This document shows, in pieces, positions 43,126-52,208 of a stretch of 64,000 nucleotides of DNA. The position numbers and the translations under genes were made by a program. The DNA lies in NCBI GenBank assembly GCA_001563305.1, contig CP013703.1, positions 1,103,773 through 1,167,772 on the forward strand, written 5' to 3'. Position 1 is the first letter of the stretch, and each line of letters opens with the position of its first letter. The notes beneath the pieces were generated by a model, which saw only the letters and a list, made by a program, of their open reading frames with translations, was not told the DNA's origin and did not search any database. Source of the DNA: a methanogenic archaeon mixed culture ISO4-G1 (lineage in GTDB: Archaea > Thermoplasmatota > Thermoplasmata > Methanomassiliicoccales > Methanomethylophilaceae).

Positions 43126-44463
43126 ATGGCAGTAGCTAAGAAAACAACTGCAAAGAAAACGAGTGCCCCCAAGGCGACCAAAGAAGCCCCCAAGGCACAG
43201 AGAGACAAGGTCGTCCTGGCCTATTCCGGAGGTCTCGACACATCGGTCGACATCCACTGGCTCCAGGAGAACTACAATGTCGATGTCATCGCCATCGCGG
43301 TGAACGTCGGACAGCCCCCCAGCAAGGACGACATCGTCGCCCGTGCACTCAGGAACGGAGCCATCAAGGCGGATTTTATCGATGTCAGGAAGGAGTTCGT
43401 CGAGGACTACATCTGGCCCGCACTCAAGGCGAACGCCATGTATCAGAACGTCTACCCCCTCAGCACGGCTGTGGCAAGACCCCTCATCACGAAGGTCCTC
43501 GCCGATGTGGCCAAGAAGGAAGGGGCGAAGTTCATCGCACACGGATGCACCGCTAAAGGAAACGACCAGGTCAGATTCGATGTCGGACTGATCTCTCAGA
43601 ACCCCGACCTCAAGATCATCGCACCCATGAGGGAATGGATCACCACCAGAGAGGAGGAGATCGACTACGCCAAGAAGAACGGCATCGAGATCATCGTGAA
43701 GAAGTCCAGCCCCTACTCCCGTGACGAGAACCTCTGGGGCAACTCATGCGAGTGCGGAGTACTGGAGGATCCGTGGGAGGAGCCCCCCGCAGGAGTCTGG
43801 GCATACACTGTCGATCCCGCGAAGGCACCTGCCGCACCCAAGTACATCGAGATCGGATTCGAGAAGGGTGTGCCGGTCTGCCTCGACGGGGTCAGGATGG
43901 ACGGCGTCAAGCTCATCGAGACACTCAACGAGCTCGCAGGGAAGTACGGTGTAGGAAGGATCGACCACGTCGAGGATCGTCTCGTCGGAATCAAGAGCCG
44001 TGAGACCTACGAGTGCCCCGCGGCCATCACCCTCATCACGGCGCACAGGGCCCTCGAGTCCCTCACGCTGCCCAAGAACACCATCGAGTTCAAGCGCATC
44101 ATCGAGCAGAAGTTCAGCGAGATCATCTACGACGGACTCTGGTACGAGGGACTCCGCGAGAACCTCCAGGCATTCATCGATTCGAGCCAGGAGTACGTCA
44201 CCGGTGTCGTCAGGATGAAGCTCTACAAGGGAACCGCGACGGTCGTCGGAAGGAGATCCCCGTACTCGCTGTACGATGTCGGTCTCAGCACCTACGCCAA
44301 GGGGGACGAGTTCGACCACAACTCCGCTGTCGGATTCATCTATTGCTGGGGACTGCCCGGCAAGACCGCAGCCAAGGCCCGTGCCGCTGCGACGAAGAAG
44401 AAAGCGCCGGCTAAGAAGGCACCCGCCAAGAAGACGGCGGCCAAGAAACCCGCGAAGAAGTGA
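43126..44463 (+). CDS. argG: Argininosuccinate synthase with lysine/alanine-rich tails
   Basis: ArgG joins citrulline and aspartate with ATP. The core shows VVLAYSGGLDTSVDIHWL (ATP loop), YPLSTAVARPLITKVL, GCTAKGNDQVRFDVGL and SPYSRDENLWGNSCECGVLE. Both ends carry unusual basic low-complexity extensions: about 27 residues at the N-terminus (KKTTAKKTSAPKATKEAPKA) and about 30 at the C-terminus (KKKAPAKKAPAKKTAAKKPA), like histone H1 or HU tails. I start at ATG 43126 because the TATA-like box is about 30 bases before it; an ATG 24 bases earlier is in frame. argH follows four bases after the stop. Confidence 0.93.
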   Translation: MAVAKKTTAKKTSAPKATKEAPKAQRDKVVLAYSGGLDTSVDIHWLQENYNVDVIAIAVNVGQPPSKDDIVARALRNGAIKADFIDVRKEFVEDYIWPALKANAMYQNVYPLSTAVARPLITKVLADVAKKEGAKFIAHGCTAKGNDQVRFDVGLISQNPDLKIIAPMREWITTREEEIDYAKKNGIEIIVKKSSPYSRDENLWGNSCECGVLEDPWEEPPAGVWAYTVDPAKAPAAPKYIEIGFEKGVPVCLDGVRMDGVKLIETLNELAGKYGVGRIDHVEDRLVGIKSRETYECPAAITLITAHRALESLTLPKNTIEFKRIIEQKFSEIIYDGLWYEGLRENLQAFIDSSQEYVTGVVRMKLYKGTATVVGRRSPYSLYDVGLSTYAKGDEFDHNSAVGFIYCWGLPGKTAAKARAAATKKKAPAKKAPAKKTAAKKPAKK

Positions 44464-44467
44464 TCCT

Positions 44468-45910
44468 GTGAAGCAAGCCCTCTGGTCAGGAAGGTTCAAG
44501 GACGGGATGGACGACTCCACGCTGGAGTTCACGTCCTCGCTGGCGGTGGATTCCAAGATGGCATTCTACGATGTCATGGGGTCCCTCGCCCACGTCAACA
44601 TGCTGAAGGCATGCAAGATCATCCCGCCGGAGGATGCGGACAGCATCATAAACGGCCTGAAGGTCATCCTCGTGGAGATAGAGGAGGGCAGGTTCGAACT
44701 CGATTACAAGCTGGAGGACATCCACACCAACATCGAGTTCACCCTCACCGAGAGGATCGGCCCGGCAGGCGGCAAACTCCACACGGGCAGGAGCAGGAAC
44801 GACCAGGTCGCAGTGGACTTCAGGATGTACCTGAGGGACAAGGCGCTGGAGGCATCCGAGGCCATCGACGGCCTCATAACATCCCTGCTCAAGATCGCGG
44901 AGGGCAACGCCGACACGATCATGCCCGGATTCACACATATGCAGCATGCGCAGCCGGTCACTCTGGCACAGCACATGCTCGCATACGTGTTCAAGTTCTC
45001 GCGTGACGCGGACAGGTTCCTGGATGCGTTCGAGAGGATGGACAAGTGCCCCCTCGGATCCGCGGCATTGGCAGGTACCACCTACCCCATAGACAGGTTC
45101 ATGACCGCTAAGGCCCTCGGATTCAGGGAACCCACGGAGAACTCCATGGATTCCGTCAGCGACAGGGACTTCGTCAACGAGCTCGCGTTCTGCTCCGCAC
45201 AGACCCAGCTCCACCTCTCCTCGCTCTGCGAGGAGCTCGTCCTGTGGTCATCCCAGGAGTTCGGATTCGTGGAGATGGACGACAAGTACACCACTGGATC
45301 GTCCATCATGCCCCAGAAGAAGAACCCGGACATAGCGGAGCTCGTCAGGGGGAAGACCGGAGGTGTCGTGGGATCGCTCATGACCATGATGGTCCTCACG
45401 AAAGGACTCCCGCTCACATACAACCGCGACCTCCAGGAGGACAAGGCCCCCGTCATGGAGTCCATCGACACCGTGATCACCTGCCTCAACATCATGGCGA
45501 AGGTCGTGGCCACATCCAAGTTCAGGACCGACAGGATGTCCGACGTCACCGTCAGGGGACAGATCAACGCGACGGATCTGGCCGATTATCTTGTAACGAA
45601 GGGCATCCCCTTCCGCGAGGCCCACGCGATAGTCGGGGCAGCGGTCAGGGAGAGCATCGACACCGGCATCGGTCTCGAGGACATGCCGCTCGACAAGCTG
45701 AGGACGTTCTCCAACAAGATCGACAAGGACGTCTACGGATTCATATCCGTGAAGAGCTGCGTTGACAGAAGGGAATCGTACGGAGGAACCTCACCGTCTT
45801 CCACCGATGTCCAGATGTCCAAGGCCATCGAGCAGCTCATGGCCCGCGAAGAGGTCATCCGTCAGGAGACACAGCTCATCGAGGGCTGCTGGAAGGAACT
45901 CAAGAAGTGA
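44468..45910 (+). CDS. argH: Argininosuccinate lyase
   Basis: ArgH cleaves argininosuccinate to arginine and fumarate. The 480-residue protein has LHTGRSRNDQVAVDFRMYL, FTHMQHAQPVTLAQHML, and the fumarase-superfamily signature GSSIMPQKKNPDIAELVRG. The start is GTG at 44468 (VKQALWSGRF), four bases after the argG stop; the frame is open further upstream but only as overlap of argG. The stop abuts the convergent small gene. Confidence 0.95.
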   Translation: MKQALWSGRFKDGMDDSTLEFTSSLAVDSKMAFYDVMGSLAHVNMLKACKIIPPEDADSIINGLKVILVEIEEGRFELDYKLEDIHTNIEFTLTERIGPAGGKLHTGRSRNDQVAVDFRMYLRDKALEASEAIDGLITSLLKIAEGNADTIMPGFTHMQHAQPVTLAQHMLAYVFKFSRDADRFLDAFERMDKCPLGSAALAGTTYPIDRFMTAKALGFREPTENSMDSVSDRDFVNELAFCSAQTQLHLSSLCEELVLWSSQEFGFVEMDDKYTTGSSIMPQKKNPDIAELVRGKTGGVVGSLMTMMVLTKGLPLTYNRDLQEDKAPVMESIDTVITCLNIMAKVVATSKFRTDRMSDVTVRGQINATDLADYLVTKGIPFREAHAIVGAAVRESIDTGIGLEDMPLDKLRTFSNKIDKDVYGFISVKSCVDRRESYGGTSPSSTDVQMSKAIEQLMAREEVIRQETQLIEGCWKELKK

Positions 45911-46276
45911 TCAGTCGTAATCGACGCGATCGTTCTCTTTGATCTCGAATTTGACACCTGCAGCGGTCAGCATCTCGCTGATGTTGTCCGCGAGGGGTTT
46001 GAGCTCTGATGCCTTGGAGTAGGTCTTGAGGTAGAACTCCTTGGAGTCCATGGGGAAGACCATCCTGACCTTTCCCTTCCTGTTGTAACCCTCGGGCTTC
46101 CTGTTGAGCTCCAGGTCCGTCATGTTGAGTTCGATCAGCATCTGGAGAAGCTCCTCCTCTTCCGGCATCTGGTCGATGGATTCGAGGAACATCTTGAGGA
46201 TGTCCGGGAACACCGGTGCCAGGTCCTTGTAATCGGATTTGCCTTTCAGAACAAAATGAACGCTGCTGACCTTCAT
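45911..46276 (-). CDS. Hypothetical cytoplasmic protein
   Basis: The 121-residue protein (MKVSSVHFVLKGKSDYKDL...) has alternating charged helices and strands (ELNMTDLELNRKPEGYNRKG, VRMVFPMDSKEFYLKTYSKA) and no membrane segment or enzyme motif. I do not recognise a family. It is convergent with argH, meeting it without spacing, and divergent from thiDN. ATG 46276 follows an in-frame TTG. Confidence 0.65.
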   Translation of the reverse strand: MKVSSVHFVLKGKSDYKDLAPVFPDILKMFLESIDQMPEEEELLQMLIELNMTDLELNRKPEGYNRKGKVRMVFPMDSKEFYLKTYSKASELKPLADNISEMLTAAGVKFEIKENDRVDYD

Positions 46277-46328
46277 CAAAGGTCGTCAGTTGATACACTT
46301 TATTTATTGCTTTTCATATGGGTAAACG

Positions 46329-47615
46329 ATGAGAACAGCACTTACAGTCGCAGGGTCTGACTCCGTAGGCGGAGCCGGCATACAGGCGGATATCAAGGCC
46401 ATGGCGGCCGTCGGTATCCATGCCGCATCGGTGATCACGGCGGTCACGGCCCAGAACACCCAGGGCGTCGACGGGATATTCCCCATACCGACCGATTTCA
46501 TACAGACCCAGCTGGAGTCCGTTCTCAGTGATTGCGACATCAAGGCCGTCAAGACAGGAATGCTCTACAGCGCCGACATCGTCGAGACCGTGGCTGACGT
46601 CCTGGAGGACCATGACGTGCCGCTCATCGTGGATCCGGTCATGGTATCCGGAACGGGCTGCTCCCTCTGCGACGACGATTTCGTGAGGGCTCTGAAGAAG
46701 AAGCTCCTGCCCATATGCGAGCTCGTGACCCCCAACATGTACGAGGCCGAGGTCCTGGCGGGAATGAAGATCAGGAACGAAGACGACATCACCCTGGCAT
46801 GCGAGCTAATCGGTAAACAGGGATCCTCCGTGCTGTTCAAAGGAGGGCACCTGAAAGGCCCCAAGGTGGTGGACTACCTCTACCTGTCATCGGAGTTCAA
46901 CAAAATGGAGTACCCCCGTCTCAACAAGGCCGGGCACGGAAGCGGATGCACGCTCTCGGCATACATCACCGCCAACATGGCGAAGGGCCTAGACATAGTC
47001 AACGCCGTCATGAAGTCCAGGGACATGATACAGGAATCCATAGCGACACAGTACGCCATCGGCCAGGGGGACGTGGTCGTCAACCCCATGGTGAAGGTCA
47101 AAGGCGAATCGGACAAGTTCAAGATCCTGGATGCGCTCGATTCCGCATCCGCGAGGATCGTGGACATGGTCCCGGATGAGTTCGTTCCCAACAGCGGTAT
47201 GAACATCGCATACGCCCTGAAGGACGCCGCGGGACCGGAGGAGATCGCGGCCATCGACAAGCGCATGACCGTCCACAACGGCATCCTCAGGAAGAACGGC
47301 CCTGCAAAGTTCGGTGCCGCCGAGCACCTCTCGTACATGCTCCTGGAGGTCATGAAGCGCGACCCGAAGACCAGATGCATCATGAGCCTCGCTTACCGCG
47401 AGGACATCATCGACGTCATGGAGGAGGTCGGATTCGAGACCGTATCCGCCGAGATCCGGAAGGACAGGATATCGGAGTCCACCGCCAAGGCCCTGGGCAA
47501 GAGCAACAAAATGCCCGATGCCATCATCGACAAGGGCTCGTCCAAAGGCAGGCTCATCAGGATGCTGGCACATGACCCTGAGGACATGCTCTCGAAGCTG
47601 GAGTACATCCTCTGA
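46329..47615 (+). CDS. thiDN: Bifunctional HMP(-P) kinase and thiamine-phosphate synthase (ThiD-ThiN fusion)
   Basis: The 428-residue protein makes thiamine phosphate. Residues 1 to about 255 are ThiD, phosphorylating hydroxymethylpyrimidine twice: TVAGSDSVGGAGIQADIKA, DPVMVSGTGCSLC and NKAGHGSGCTLSAYITANMA (catalytic cysteine/aspartate area). Residues about 265-428 are ThiN, the archaeal thiamine phosphate synthase domain (ARIVDMVPDEFVPNSGMNIA; KARLDP-like region; PDAIIDKGSSKGRLIRMLA). A TATTTATT box lies 25 bases upstream of ATG 46329. ThiE, an unrelated enzyme for the same step, is encoded at 49284, so the step is duplicated. Confidence 0.92.
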   Translation: MRTALTVAGSDSVGGAGIQADIKAMAAVGIHAASVITAVTAQNTQGVDGIFPIPTDFIQTQLESVLSDCDIKAVKTGMLYSADIVETVADVLEDHDVPLIVDPVMVSGTGCSLCDDDFVRALKKKLLPICELVTPNMYEAEVLAGMKIRNEDDITLACELIGKQGSSVLFKGGHLKGPKVVDYLYLSSEFNKMEYPRLNKAGHGSGCTLSAYITANMAKGLDIVNAVMKSRDMIQESIATQYAIGQGDVVVNPMVKVKGESDKFKILDALDSASARIVDMVPDEFVPNSGMNIAYALKDAAGPEEIAAIDKRMTVHNGILRKNGPAKFGAAEHLSYMLLEVMKRDPKTRCIMSLAYREDIIDVMEEVGFETVSAEIRKDRISESTAKALGKSNKMPDAIIDKGSSKGRLIRMLAHDPEDMLSKLEYIL

Positions 47616-47656
47616 TCCGTCGTTCTTATTCTGAAAAAGAAGAGGTTTCAGGGGCC

Positions 47657-48181
47657 TCATTGGACCCAATAGACCCTGCCGGGCTTCCTCTCCGGGGGCT
47701 TCGGCAGCTCGCAGTTCATGTATCCGACCGCACAATGGCCGATGCCTTCCCACTCGCCCTTGATGCCGATATCGCTGAGGAACTCCTTCCATTCTGGCAT
47801 CTCGAACTCCTGCTTGGCCCTGTTGATCCAGATGCTTCCCAGCCCCAGTGAGTGGGCGGCGAGCATCATGTTCCCTATGACGAGGCTGCCGTCGTAGACA
47901 CGGTTCCTCCAATCCGACCTGGAGAGCACTATGAAGATGACCGGAGCACCGTAGAACGGATCGGATCCCTCCTCTCCGAGGATCCTCCCGTTGATCTGCG
48001 AGAGCCTGTCCCTGACCGCCTTGTCGGTCACCGCCACGATGATGGGGTCCTGAGTGCTCATACCGTTGGCTGCGTACAGACCGGCCTCGATTATCTGTTC
48101 CAGGTCCTCCTTCTCGGGCATGTCGGGCTTGAAATCCCTGATGCTCCTCCTCTCGATCATTGCCTTGATGACGTCGTTCAT
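47657..48181 (-). CDS. Nitroreductase-family FMN protein
   Basis: The 174-residue protein has IERRSIRDFKPDMPEKEDLEQII, typical of the FMN-binding start, AAHSLGLGSIWINRAKQEF in the middle and a final VGYMNCELPKPPERKPGRV tail. The family reduces nitro-compounds, flavins or quinones with NAD(P)H as homodimers; the substrate is unknown. It starts at ATG 48181 and is transcribed opposite to thiDN. No operon partner is clear. Confidence 0.87.
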   Translation of the reverse strand: MNDVIKAMIERRSIRDFKPDMPEKEDLEQIIEAGLYAANGMSTQDPIIVAVTDKAVRDRLSQINGRILGEEGSDPFYGAPVIFIVLSRSDWRNRVYDGSLVIGNMMLAAHSLGLGSIWINRAKQEFEMPEWKEFLSDIGIKGEWEGIGHCAVGYMNCELPKPPERKPGRVYWVQ

Positions 48182-48259
48182 CGTGCCCTCCTCCAGAATA
48201 TGGATGGTAAAGGCCGAATCCAGTAGAAAAGAGAGATGGAACGAATAAAGAAATGGTAA

Positions 48260-48276
48260 CCCGGGCAGAGCCCGGG
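48260..48276 (-). terminator. Terminator of the FKBP gene
   Basis: CCCGGGC and GCCCGGG pair around AGA just after the gene stop. On the minus strand the tail is CCATTTCTTTATT. Confidence 0.55.
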
Positions 48277-48287
48277 GAATGACTGTT

Positions 48288-49184
48288 TCAAGCGATCTTT
48301 ACGATCTCGATCTGGAAGTAGAGGGTCTCGTTGACCTTCTCTGCATTGTTTCCGGACTTGTATGTGATGGTGCCGTCCGTGTCGATCTCGGTGATGTAGA
48401 TGACCTGTCCGCCGAGGTCCAGCTTGATCATCTGGATCTCGTTCCCGTCGACCTTCTTGGCTCCCTTGATGTCGATGTCGTAGACGATCTTTCCGTCATC
48501 GATGGATGTCACGATGTACTTGACGACGGTCTCCCCGCTCTCGTAGACCTTGTATCCGTCGGAGTTGACGGTGGGGAGGTAGGTGATGACGACGGTCTTG
48601 TTCTCGACGAGGGTGGCCTGTGCGTCCCATCCGTATTTGGTCGTGAATGTCTTGGATTCTCCGTTGACGAGCTTGACATCGGAGTATGCCGACTGGAACT
48701 GCGTCAGGGGCATCTCGAAGGATGCGGACATCTCGTTGCCCTTCGCGTTGAGGGTACCGACGTCCGTCGCTCCGTAGTAGGACTCGTTGGCAGGGCAGGT
48801 GACCATGTATCTGTCGCCGACCTTGTGGCCTACGATCGAATCCTCGAATCCGCGGATCATGGTGTTCGATCCGATGGTGACATCCAGGGGTGAGTAGGAT
48901 GTCTTCTTGGTAAAGTCGTTGGACTTGGCGTAGCTGTCGTTGTTCGCGACATCGGACTTGCTGGTGTCAAACACGACAGCATTCTCTTTGCCGAATTCGT
49001 CATAGTAGGTACCGATGTAGTTGACGGTAACCTTGTCACCAACAGATGCCGTTTCGTCGCCCATGGGGAAGCACGTCTTCTGGACGTAGATCCCTGTCAC
49101 GATAACGGCTGCGATCAAGAATACTACGAGACAGACCGTGAAGATCGGGTCCCTATCCTTTTTGGCAGTCCTTTCGCCAGTCAT
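48288..49184 (-). CDS. Membrane-anchored FKBP-type peptidyl-prolyl isomerase
   Basis: The 298-residue protein has an N-terminal helix (PIFTVCLVVFLIAAVIVTGI) followed by an outer FKBP domain with the typical GDKVTVNYIGTYYDE and GSNTMIRGFEDSIVGHKVGD, plus an insert and a C-terminal extension (residues about 180-299) with repeated beta strands. This resembles archaeal FKBPs with an insert-in-flap domain. It should fold or chaperone proteins outside the membrane. A TATA-like TTTTATATGG lies about 27 bases before ATG 49184, so it is leaderless; an earlier in-frame TTG is unlikely. Confidence 0.85.
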   Translation of the reverse strand: MTGERTAKKDRDPIFTVCLVVFLIAAVIVTGIYVQKTCFPMGDETASVGDKVTVNYIGTYYDEFGKENAVVFDTSKSDVANNDSYAKSNDFTKKTSYSPLDVTIGSNTMIRGFEDSIVGHKVGDRYMVTCPANESYYGATDVGTLNAKGNEMSASFEMPLTQFQSAYSDVKLVNGESKTFTTKYGWDAQATLVENKTVVITYLPTVNSDGYKVYESGETVVKYIVTSIDDGKIVYDIDIKGAKKVDGNEIQMIKLDLGGQVIYITEIDTDGTITYKSGNNAEKVNETLYFQIEIVKIA

Positions 49185-49219
49185 TTTACCGAGCAACCGA
49201 TTCGAAACCCCATATAAAA

Positions 49220-49242
49220 GTCCTATGTTATTATTATAGGAC
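49220..49242. promoter_or_regulatory. Inverted repeat between FKBP and thiE promoters
   Basis: GTCCTAT and ATAGGAC form a 7-bp inverted repeat with a 9-base spacer between the two divergent starts, next to the FKBP TATA box. It may be an operator. Confidence 0.4.
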
Positions 49243-49283
49243 GATTCGCAACCTGTTATCTATCAGTACATCCTCGTCGGGTC

Positions 49284-49907
49284 ATGTTCGACCTCTATGT
49301 GATCACGGACGAATCGCTTTCCAAGGGCCGCTCCAACGTCGAGATCGCACGCATGGCGTACGAGGGCGGGGCGGATGTCGTACAGCTGAGGATGAAGGGA
49401 GCATCCAAGGAGGACATGCTCCGGGACGCGCTGAAGATCAAGGAGATCGCCGACGATTACAACAGGTTCTTCATAGTCAACGACAGCGTCGAAGTGGCAC
49501 TAGAATCCGGAGCGGACGGGGTACATCTGGGACAGTCGGATATGCCGCTCGAGGAGGCGATCGATATCCTCGGCCACAGGGCCATCATAGGCATATCGGC
49601 GAACACCGTGGAGAAGGCCGTCGAGGCCGAGCAGGGAGGAGCATCGTACATAGGGGTGGGCGCCATCTTCAAGACATCCACGAAACCCGATGCGACCCAG
49701 GGCATCGGACTCGATGCGATATTCAGGATCAGGCAGGCCGTGGACATTCCTATCGTGGCCATCGGGGGCATCAACCAGGGCAACATCCAGGAAGTGATCA
49801 GGGCCGGAGCGGACTCCGCCGCGGTCGTGTCCGCCGTGGTGTCCAAGGACGATGTCGTGAAAGCGGCCCACGATCTCAGAGACCTCATCCTGAAGGCCCG
49901 CCTGTAA
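49284..49907 (+). CDS. thiE: Thiamine-phosphate synthase ThiE
   Basis: The 207-residue TIM-barrel enzyme couples HMP-PP with HET-P. Seen are DLYVITDESL at the start, DVVQLRMKGASKED, FFIVNDSVEVALESGADGVHLGQ, YIGVGAIFKTSTKPDA and VAIGGINQGNIQEVI for the phosphate site. No thi-box riboswitch was seen upstream (no CTGAGA-type core). The ThiD-ThiN fusion encodes an alternative enzyme for the same step nearby. Confidence 0.95.
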   Translation: MFDLYVITDESLSKGRSNVEIARMAYEGGADVVQLRMKGASKEDMLRDALKIKEIADDYNRFFIVNDSVEVALESGADGVHLGQSDMPLEEAIDILGHRAIIGISANTVEKAVEAEQGGASYIGVGAIFKTSTKPDATQGIGLDAIFRIRQAVDIPIVAIGGINQGNIQEVIRAGADSAAVVSAVVSKDDVVKAAHDLRDLILKARL

Positions 49908-50025
49908 GTGCCAGCAGCGAGAATCTGTTCCCATCCCTCTCGTACTTTCACTAGAAGATGAACTGTGTTCGGTAATTCGCTGGAATAGGGTCCAGCAGGA
50001 CTATCTTCTCTGAACTCATACCAAT

Positions 50026-50271
50026 ATGTGTCGTTCCCGATCTGGGATACGTCCCCGCGGAACGGGGACGGCCGGCCAGTTGGGGCGGCCGTTCGTGTTC
50101 ACCGGGAAGATGATCGAGTGGGGCAACCGGCTGAAGCACGCATTGGGCATAAGCTACCGTCTGGCCAAAGGGTTCCTTAATCATTTCTTGAGGGAGAAGG
50201 GGCTCAGGGGGATAAACCTCACCCAGTTCTACGACAGGTGCAGGGATGTATCCGCCGTCGGCGGGTCCGGC
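50026..50271 (+). pseudogene. Possible transposase N-terminal remnant
   Basis: The plus frame reads GRPFVFTGKMIEWGNRLKHA then LGISYRLAKGFLNHFLREKG, which resembles the N-terminal part of IS5/IS4-type transposases (G-R-P, an aromatic, then L-x-Y-R-x-x-x-G-F-L). The frame then runs into antisense of the ATPase gene, so any gene is truncated. The region 49908-50271 also has a hairpin GTCCCCG-CGGAA-CGGGGAC (about 50051). This could also be a non-coding stretch; no catalytic DDE part remains. Confidence 0.4.
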
Positions 50272-51054
50272 TCACCAGAGCGTGTTTATCGAACCCCACA
50301 TCATGTGCGGGCGTCCGTTGTCCTCGATGACCCTGCATCCGATGTCGTATACGTCCATAATCATCTTCTCCGTGAACACCTCCTTGGGCGTTCCCATGGA
50401 ATAGATGACCCCGGGCTTCGACATCACGATGACCTCGTGGGAATACTTCGCTGCTATGTTGAGGTCGTGGCTTATCATGACGATTATCATCCCCTCCTGC
50501 ACCGCCAGTGCGCGGAGGAGTTCGGAGACGTACACTTGATGCTTCACATCCAGGTTCGCCGTGGGCTCGTCCAGTATGAGCATCTCGGTCTCCTGCACCA
50601 TGCCCCTTGCAAGATTCACCTTCTGCTGCTGTCCGGCGGACAGTTCGGAACAGCTGCGCATTGCAAGATCGGATATCCCCATCGTCTCCATCGCACGGTT
50701 GGACATTTCGATGTCCCTTTCGGTGGTCCTCCATCTGCTCTTGTTGTGCCTCCCGAGGAGGATGGCGTCAAGGATTGGTACGGAGAAGCTTATCTCCGAC
50801 GATACTGGCACATATCCGATCCGCTCGGAGATCTCCTTGGATCCCATCGACGCGATGTCCCTGCCGTCGATGAGCACCTCACCGGACGTAGGCGTCAGGA
50901 TCCTGTTCATGCATTTCACGAGGGTGGATTTCCCCACCCCGTTGGGACCCACTATGCAGTAGAGTCCCGGACGTTCCATCCTGAGCGATATGTCCTGTAT
51001 GATCGGGGTATGCCCGTCGTAGCTGAAGGAAACGTCTCTCATCTCGAATATCAT
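50272..51054 (-). CDS. FecE-type ABC ATPase (system 3)
   Basis: The 260-residue ATPase has Walker A GPNGVGKST, the signature LSAGQQQKVNLARGMVQET and Walker B MLILDEPTANLD, with MISHDLNIAAKYSHEV. It begins immediately after the permease stop. Its C-terminus (CRVIEDNGRPHMMWGSINTL) again shows the D-N-G-x-P-H tail found in systems 1 and 2, which suggests a shared origin. The operon is binding protein, permease, ATPase with only one permease gene, so the permease may act as homodimer. Confidence 0.93.
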   Translation of the reverse strand: MIFEMRDVSFSYDGHTPIIQDISLRMERPGLYCIVGPNGVGKSTLVKCMNRILTPTSGEVLIDGRDIASMGSKEISERIGYVPVSSEISFSVPILDAILLGRHNKSRWRTTERDIEMSNRAMETMGISDLAMRSCSELSAGQQQKVNLARGMVQETEMLILDEPTANLDVKHQVYVSELLRALAVQEGMIIVMISHDLNIAAKYSHEVIVMSKPGVIYSMGTPKEVFTEKMIMDVYDIGCRVIEDNGRPHMMWGSINTLW

Positions 51055-52194
51055 TCAATCCCACACCTTTTTGTTGGACCTCAGGATCAGCCAGAGGAAC
51101 AGCGGTCCGCCCAGGAACGATGTGACCACACCCACCTCCAGGACCGCTGGGGCGACGATGAGCCTGCCTACCATATCCGCTATGATGAGCAGGAAGGCAC
51201 CGAAGATGGCCGAGGCAGGTACCAGGAACCTGTTGTCGGACCCTATGAATATCCTCGTTATGTGCGGAGCGACCAGTCCGACGAACCCTATCAGCCCCGT
51301 CACGCTGACGACGGCCGCGGTGGTCAGGGAGACCACAAGGAGGGTGAGCCTCCTTATCAGGCCGGTGTTCACCCCCAGGCCCTTGGCGTTCTCCTCGCCG
51401 GATGCCAGTACGTTGAGCTTGCGGGAGAGGAACTGTATGACCGCCATCCCGCCTATTACGAATCCCAGGAGCATCGGGATGTCCGACCATGTAGAGAAGT
51501 ACAGCGTGCCGACGCTCCACTCGTACAGCGCCTTGAGGTCGTTGGGATCGGCGCTGAGCTTGATCAGTGCGGTGAGGGCGTTGAATATGTACATCACCGC
51601 GATCCCTGCCATGATCATCGTGGTGGGTGAGCTGTTCCTCACCTTGGATACCAGCATGATCGCCGCCATCGGGATCAGGGCGAAGACGAAGGCGTTCAGC
51701 ACTATCCCTCCGCTGCCCAGCAGGCTGATGTGGAGGATCATGCCCAACGTGGCCCCGAACAGCGCTCCGGAGGACACTCCGGTGGTGTACGGGTCGGCCA
51801 GCGGGTTCAGCAGGGAGCTCTGCATAGCGACGCCGCAGACGGCGAGCCCCACGCCCGCCAGTATCGCGGTCACGATCCTTGGGAGGCGCAGGTTGATGAT
51901 GATGTGGTCTTTTAGCGGATCCGCCACATCGCCGACGATGTGATCCCACACGATCTGGAAGGTCTCTAGGAAACCTATGGAATATCCTCCCAGCGTCAGC
52001 GAGTAACCGAATACCAGAACGGTAAGGGTCAGGCATGCGGCCATGAAGACCCATTTCCTCCAGGTGTACCTGCGGTACCCTTCAAGGGTCTCGGAGAGCC
52101 GTTCCGATTCGAGCGGCCTGCTCCATCTGTCCACGGATTGACGGACGACGCCGTCGATCAGGGGATCGTTGGTTACATCGTCGGAAAGGGTCAT
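51055..52194 (-). CDS. FecCD-type ABC permease (system 3)
   Basis: The 379-residue permease has a hydrophilic N-terminal extension of about 50 residues (ESERLSETLEGYRRYTWRKW) followed by about ten helices with INLRLPRIVTAILAGVGLA, LNPLADPYTTGVSSGALFG and FVGLVAPHITRIFIG. It is the only permease in its operon. It follows the binding-protein gene after a stem-loop (52209-52226), an arrangement repeated in system 2. Confidence 0.93.
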   Translation of the reverse strand: MTLSDDVTNDPLIDGVVRQSVDRWSRPLESERLSETLEGYRRYTWRKWVFMAACLTLTVLVFGYSLTLGGYSIGFLETFQIVWDHIVGDVADPLKDHIIINLRLPRIVTAILAGVGLAVCGVAMQSSLLNPLADPYTTGVSSGALFGATLGMILHISLLGSGGIVLNAFVFALIPMAAIMLVSKVRNSSPTTMIMAGIAVMYIFNALTALIKLSADPNDLKALYEWSVGTLYFSTWSDIPMLLGFVIGGMAVIQFLSRKLNVLASGEENAKGLGVNTGLIRRLTLLVVSLTTAAVVSVTGLIGFVGLVAPHITRIFIGSDNRFLVPASAIFGAFLLIIADMVGRLIVAPAVLEVGVVTSFLGGPLFLWLILRSNKKVWD

Positions 52195-52208
52195 GGGGTC
52201 AAGGTAAT

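Noticed and set aside
49243-49283. TPP riboswitch before thiE or thiDN
   Set aside because: No CTGAGA-type thi-box core occurs upstream of either gene, and the leaders are too short.
50040-50270. Structured RNA (SRP RNA, cobalamin riboswitch) in the GC-rich gap after thiE
   Set aside because: I saw one clear hairpin only (GTCCCCG/CGGGGAC) and none of the conserved SRP or cobalamin-box sequences.
50280-51630. Continuation of the plus frame from the transposase-like remnant
   Set aside because: From about 50280 it is the antisense of the system 3 ATPase and permease genes and has low-complexity H/R/D-rich content.
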